From NCBI GenBank assembly GCA_039199225.1, contig JBCCSZ010000348.1, positions 1-7,610 on the forward strand: a stretch of 7,610 bases of DNA. The letters run 5' to 3'. Positions within the stretch are counted from its first letter, which is position 1. Each line of letters opens with the position of its first letter. Of this stretch, positions 4,668 to 7,610 are shown piece by piece. The DNA comes from JBCCSZ01 sp039199225 (GTDB taxonomy: Bacteria; Bacteroidota; Bacteroidia; Chitinophagales; Saprospiraceae). The translations under genes were made by a program, and so were the position numbers. The notes under the pieces were generated by a model, which saw nothing but the letters and a program-made list of their open reading frames with translations, was not told the DNA's origin and searched no databases.

Positions 4668-6539
4668 TTACGATTTGAGCTGTTGCTTCAGCCAGGATTT
4701 TGGGGTCGATCCAGTGCTTTTCTTGAAGTAGTCGTTGAATACGGATTTGGAGTTGAAGCCACTTTCGTAGGCCAGGCCAAGTATGCTGATGTGTTTATTT
4801 TGAGGATCAACGGCCTTGGCCTGGAACTCCTTCAAGCGAAAGTTGTTGACAAATTCGTAAAAATTCTTTCCCATGCGTTCGTTCAACAGCCAGGAGAGTT
4901 TGTTGGGATGTAAGTTTATTTTTTCAGCCAGCTCTTTCAGGCCCAAATCTGATTTGAGATAGTACTTTTCCACTTCCATGGTAGACAAAAGTAGCTCGGT
5001 GTAGTGCTTTTCTTCTTCAAAACCCAAGGTATTGTGGTGGACTCGCTTGTTCTTCTTCTTGCCAATAGCCAGTAAGTTGTTGGCCGGGAAATATTTTTGT
5101 GCCAACTGCTGAAAAGCTTCCTGACAATGCAGTGGCTTTAGCAAAGGATCATACTTGAAATTGATGACCTGCCCCATCCTATTGGTCGCCTTCAAATGCA
5201 AGAGTTGCACTGCCTCCTGCAGATTACCCGAATGCACCATGAGATATAAATCCCAAGCCAGCAAAGGAGGGTGTTCAACTTGCTGCATATTGCGAATCAA
5301 TTGATGAACCTTTTCCAGTTCCAGCTCTTGTTCTTCTCGTACCAATCGATAGAGTAATAGCAGTGCTGTTTGAAGGGGTAAATCATAGTCTGTCAGAGAC
5401 TCCCTAAAGGCTTCAGGCTGTCCCAATTGCAGCAAACAGAGGGTTCTGACTTCCAAGGCTATTGTAAAAGTGGGTGCGATCGAGAGTCCCTTCTCAATGC
5501 TTGTTAAGGCTTCCGCAAAGCGGCCTTGTAGATGGTATAGATTGGCCTTGGTATAATAATGATTGGGGGAGAGAGGGTCTATTTGCAAGCTCGTTTCAAT
5601 GTATTTCAAAGCGGTCGAAAAATTTCCGGCCACGGCATGTATCTCAGCCATGAATTCATTGGTGTTGGAATCCTGCGGCTGAATGGCATAAGCTTTCAGC
5701 AATGATTCATATGCTTCCTGATACTTCCAGTATCCCCAGAATTGGTGTTTTGCTACACTGTAATAGCCATAGGCGGTGGTCGCATTCAATTGATTGCCGC
5801 CTAGAAAATAGGATTCGGCCAGCTCAAAGGCCGATTGCCTTTCCATGCTCCCCCAGGAACCCAAAAAACTATAGCATAGTCCTGCGCCAAAATGCGGTAG
5901 GCCGAAAGTAGGGTCTTCCTTAAGGCTCTTTTCAAATTCTTTTGCAGCCACTGCAAAGCCCTCCATATCCCACCTATTATAATGGTATCGTCCCTTAAGA
6001 TAGAATTGATACGCCTTGATGTTGTCAGTGTGTTTTTTTACCAGATGATCCTGAATGGTCAGATGCCCGCAGTGTTCTCTGATCTTATCAGCAATCAATA
6101 GGCTGATTTCATCTTGTAGCTCAAAGACATCCTTCATCTCTCGGTCAAAGTTTTCAGACCATATATGAAAGCCATCTTCTGTGCGAATGAGTTGGGCAGT
6201 GATGCGCAAACGCCTATCTGATTTTCTAACACTGCCTTCCAGTATCAGGGAAACTCCCAACTCCCTGCCTATTTTCCGAATGTCCTGCCGCTGGTTTTTG
6301 AAAACGAAAGAAGAAGTTCTTGCAGTGACCTTCAAATGCTCGATTTGACTCAATGCATTGATGATTTCCTCGGTCATACCATCAGAAAAGTACTCATTCT
6401 CAGGGTCGGAACTGAGATTTTCAAAAGGTAAAACTGCTATGGACTTTTCGACAGACAAATGGCTGTTTTGAACAAAATTAAGAAATTTACCAGCCTTCAG
6501 CAGTATCCTTTTCCACCTAAATCCCAGCTGTAAAACCAT
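4668..6539 (-). CDS. AraC-type transcription regulator with TolB-like and TPR regions
   Basis: A 623-residue protein, apparently cytoplasmic (no signal peptide or transmembrane helix). Residues about 31-155 match the TolB-like/FlgO-type domain often found in front of TPRs in adenylate-cyclase-like and regulatory proteins: SIAVLPFENLSSDPENEYFS, DGMTEEIINALSQI, then ILEGSVRKSDRRLRITAQLI and DGFHIWSENFDRE. Residues about 170-400 form helical TPR repeats (for example ALKYIETSLQIDPLSPNHYY and ALTSIEKGLSIAPTF). Residues about 525-616 are an AraC DNA-binding domain with two helix-turn-helix units: LGLKELAEKINLHPNKLSWL and ISILGLAYESGFNSKSVFND, ending GSTPKSWLK. The TPR part probably binds a protein or peptide partner; the signal is unknown. 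The start at 6539 is the only Met before residue 55; there is no Shine-Dalgarno, and residues 1-28 could be spurious. It is divergent from the cupredoxin gene and upstream of a membrane gene, both candidate targets. Confidence 0.9.
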   Translation of the reverse strand: MVLQLGFRWKRILLKAGKFLNFVQNSHLSVEKSIAVLPFENLSSDPENEYFSDGMTEEIINALSQIEHLKVTARTSSFVFKNQRQDIRKIGRELGVSLILEGSVRKSDRRLRITAQLIRTEDGFHIWSENFDREMKDVFELQDEISLLIADKIREHCGHLTIQDHLVKKHTDNIKAYQFYLKGRYHYNRWDMEGFAVAAKEFEKSLKEDPTFGLPHFGAGLCYSFLGSWGSMERQSAFELAESYFLGGNQLNATTAYGYYSVAKHQFWGYWKYQEAYESLLKAYAIQPQDSNTNEFMAEIHAVAGNFSTALKYIETSLQIDPLSPNHYYTKANLYHLQGRFAEALTSIEKGLSIAPTFTIALEVRTLCLLQLGQPEAFRESLTDYDLPLQTALLLLYRLVREEQELELEKVHQLIRNMQQVEHPPLLAWDLYLMVHSGNLQEAVQLLHLKATNRMGQVINFKYDPLLKPLHCQEAFQQLAQKYFPANNLLAIGKKKNKRVHHNTLGFEEEKHYTELLLSTMEVEKYYLKSDLGLKELAEKINLHPNKLSWLLNERMGKNFYEFVNNFRLKEFQAKAVDPQNKHISILGLAYESGFNSKSVFNDYFKKSTGSTPKSWLKQQLKS

Positions 6540-6595
6540 CTAGTTACAGCGTCTTGGAAGGATAAACCACCACAAAAACGATAGAAAGTAACGAT

Positions 6596-6622
6596 TGTCC
6601 AACCGACAGGAACGTCTGTCCA
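6596..6622. promoter_or_regulatory. Candidate operator: TGTCCA direct repeats 21 bp apart
   Basis: TGTCCA occurs at 6596-6601 and 6617-6622, a 21-bp centre-to-centre distance (two helical turns). A small inverted pair GACAG (6605-6609) and CTGTC (6616-6620) lies within it. AraC-family proteins commonly bind direct half-sites on one helical face about 21 bp apart, and the AraC-type gene starts 57 bases away. The six-base repeat is short, so chance is a real possibility. Confidence 0.3.
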
Positions 6623-6694
6623 TTCTTCCCGAGCGCATTTGCCTGCATCTTTGTGATGTAATAATTAATTAATCAACAATCAAAAAAAATAGTG

Positions 6695-7084
6695 ATGAAA
6701 TCCATTTTCAAAACGCTTGCTCTAGTTCTCGCTTTAATCAGCACCCAATCTCTTTTTGCACAGTCTGAAGCTCAAATGATCAAAGACGTCACCGTTATCC
6801 AATTGTCTCAGACGCCTGGAGAGTACGAAACCACACAACTCAATCTCGCACCAGGTAAATACATCTTTGAAGTAACCAATAAGAATGTCGATAAAGGCTT
6901 GGGCTTTTGGTTGACACCGGCTGGACAATCCAAAACACAAATCAGTAATTCAGGGCTTTCCAAGCTGGTCAACAAAGGCGAAACAGCCCGCACCGGCGTG
7001 GTAGAACTCAAGGCTGGAAGCTACGAGTACAGTTGCCCCCTCAATCCGACGCCTCACTACAATATTCAAGTGAGCAGCCGCTAA
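6695..7084 (+). CDS. Small exported cupredoxin-like protein
   Basis: A 129-residue protein with a signal peptide (MKSIFKTLALVLALISTQ, cleavage near SLFAQ, about residue 23) and a compact beta-rich mature part. LNLAPGKYIFEVTNKNVDKG (about 49-68) and LKAGSYEYSCPLNPTPHY (about 105-122) are the typical edges of a cupredoxin fold; Cys114 and His121 in YSCPLNPTPHY fit the C-terminal ligand loop of a type I copper site. The usual first His ligand in the N..VDH.LGF stretch appears replaced (NVDKGLGF), so copper binding is doubtful. A GTG at 6692 is in frame, but the ATG at 6695 gives a standard signal peptide. The leader is A/T-rich without a Shine-Dalgarno. It is divergent from the AraC-type regulator and 93 bases upstream of the CPNCWG protein, with which it may form an operon. 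Confidence 0.82.
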   Translation: MKSIFKTLALVLALISTQSLFAQSEAQMIKDVTVIQLSQTPGEYETTQLNLAPGKYIFEVTNKNVDKGLGFWLTPAGQSKTQISNSGLSKLVNKGETARTGVVELKAGSYEYSCPLNPTPHYNIQVSSR

Positions 7085-7092
7085 AATAACGT

Positions 7093-7105
7093 ACGCCTTT
7101 GGCGT
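7093..7105 (+). repeat. Small hairpin between the two small genes
   Basis: ACGCC-TTT-GGCGT: a 5-bp stem with a 3-base loop, 8 bases after the cupredoxin stop codon. There is no following T tract. It is followed by a GAACATA direct repeat (7108-7114 and 7118-7124). It may modestly stabilise or attenuate the transcript; evidence is weak. Confidence 0.3.
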
Positions 7106-7177
7106 CTGAACATATCCGAACATACACCACCTTGTACCCATTGATCCTTTTTTATTCACCTTGAAAACAATCGCATC

Positions 7178-7375
7178 ATGTCAGCACAAACCATCTTTCA
7201 TCCCTCAAACCGTTCTTTTGAAAACAATCAAACCATAGAAGCAACTGCTTGCCCAAACTGCTGGGGTGTGCAAGAATGGTGCGATAAGTATCAGCCTTCG
7301 ACCGCTGTTGAGCAGCGCGAAGGGTCGTTTATAAAAAAGTTCGTGGATACTTATTTGCCGGGCATTGTTGCTTAG
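7178..7375 (+). CDS. Small CPNCWG-motif protein, possible metal-binding
   Basis: A 65-residue soluble protein without a signal peptide. The core is ACPNCWGVQEWCDKYQ (24-39): a CxxC pair (Cys25, Cys28), conserved-looking Trp-Gly, and a third cysteine (Cys35). The rest is polar and helical (FIKKFVDTYLPGIVA at the end). CxxC in a short protein suggests zinc or other metal binding or redox activity. From memory, related small CPNCWGxQE(Y/W) proteins exist in Bacteroidota, some longer with a second C-terminal CxxC pair that is absent here; I cannot verify this. It lies 93 bases after the cupredoxin-like gene and is followed by a terminator, so the two probably share a transcript. The start ATG at 7178 has no Shine-Dalgarno, and no alternative start fits. 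Function unknown. Confidence 0.7.
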   Translation: MSAQTIFHPSNRSFENNQTIEATACPNCWGVQEWCDKYQPSTAVEQREGSFIKKFVDTYLPGIVA

Positions 7376-7406
7376 CAGTAATGTTGGCCTGAACAATTTC
7401 GAATAG

Positions 7407-7441
7407 CGGAGGACCTGGTTGCAAAGCCAGTCCTCCGTTTT
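7407..7441 (+). terminator. Intrinsic terminator after the CPNCWG gene
   Basis: CGGAGGA (7407-7413) pairs with TCCTCCG (7431-7437). The stem continues after one bulged C as CTGG (7415-7418) with CCAG (7427-7430), closing an 8-base loop. TTTT follows directly (7438-7441). This is a good intrinsic terminator 31 bases after the stop codon and marks the end of the cupredoxin/CPNCWG unit. Confidence 0.8.
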
Positions 7442-7452
7442 GCTTTGGAGGG

Positions 7453-7500
7453 AAAACTCGCCTAGTGATTGCTGGGTGGGTTTTTTAGTTGGCGGGTTTT
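7453..7500 (+). repeat. Second inverted repeat with T-rich right arm
   Basis: AAAACTCGCC (7453-7462) pairs with GGCGGGTTTT (7491-7500), a 10-bp stem with one T-G wobble and a 28-base spacer. The A-rich left arm and T-rich right arm are typical of bidirectional terminators. It could back up the hairpin at 7407 or end a transcript entering from the right. Confidence 0.4.
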
Positions 7501-7610
7501 TGAAAAGAGGCCCTTTTTCCATCTATATTCAGGTATAATAATCAAATACTTATACAAAAAATTATAACAAGAAAATATTAAATAAGTAAATTTGTTCATT
7601 TTATAAATCA
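7501..7610. other. A/T-rich gene-free tail
   Basis: The last 110 bases contain no gene, and the final 80 or so are far richer in A and T than the rest of the window. TATAAT (7534-7539) and TAAATTTG (7587-7594, a match to the Bacteroidota TAnnTTTG box) are present, but neither has a partner box at the right distance. It is probably the promoter region of a gene beyond the right edge. Confidence 0.35.

Noticed and set aside
7205..7522. 105-residue minus-strand frame over the CPNCWG gene and its terminator
   Set aside because: It crosses two hairpins and is antisense to a motif-bearing gene; there is no recognisable domain.

Overview
The window looks like chromosomal DNA from a Bacteroidota (Bacteroidetes) bacterium, plausibly of the Saprospiria/Lewinella type, though the exact lineage is a guess. 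The evidence is a secreted fasciclin-repeat protein with a type IX secretion (Por) C-terminal sorting domain, an Lgt of the Bacteroidota sequence type (IRLGNLMNSE), A/T-rich leaders with mostly no Shine-Dalgarno, and an AraC regulator fused to TolB-like and TPR regions. No RNA genes, CRISPR arrays, transposases or phage genes were seen.

Layout. Positions 1-324 are mostly non-coding, perhaps with the last 23 codons of a gene entering from the left. Positions 325-2256 (+) encode a secreted protein with four FAS1 domains, each exactly 133 residues, followed by a T9SS sorting domain; a clear hairpin terminator follows. Positions 2477-4012 (+) hold a tightly overlapped three-gene unit: an ECF-type sigma factor, a 64-residue membrane peptide, and lgt (prolipoprotein diacylglyceryl transferase). 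On the minus strand lie a TolB-like/TPR/AraC transcription regulator (6539-4668) and, downstream of it, a small four-helix membrane protein (4555-4121). Divergent from the regulator are a small exported cupredoxin-like protein (6695-7084) and a 65-residue protein with a CPNCWG motif (7178-7375), followed by a terminator and a very A/T-rich tail.

The most interesting item is the middle gene of the sigma-lgt unit. Its product ends in a hydrophobic helix, then L-V-S-C and only three more residues, Q-G-G. L-V-S-C fits a lipobox, the Lgt/LspA recognition site, but it sits at the extreme C-terminus instead of the N-terminus. The next gene, overlapping by ATGA, is the enzyme that modifies lipobox cysteines. 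If processed like a prolipoprotein, the precursor would release a lipidated tetrapeptide Cys-Gln-Gly-Gly. This would be a possible lipopeptide signal or surface factor co-expressed with its modifying enzyme and a sigma factor. This is inference. The main counter-explanation is that the Q-G-G codons also form a Shine-Dalgarno-like AAGGAGG directly before the lgt start codon.

The right half may be a small regulatory locus. The AraC-type regulator shares a 155-bp intergenic region with the cupredoxin gene, and this region contains TGTCCA direct repeats 21 bp apart. The regulator is separated from the downstream membrane gene by a perfect 10-bp inverted repeat built on CGTCCG.
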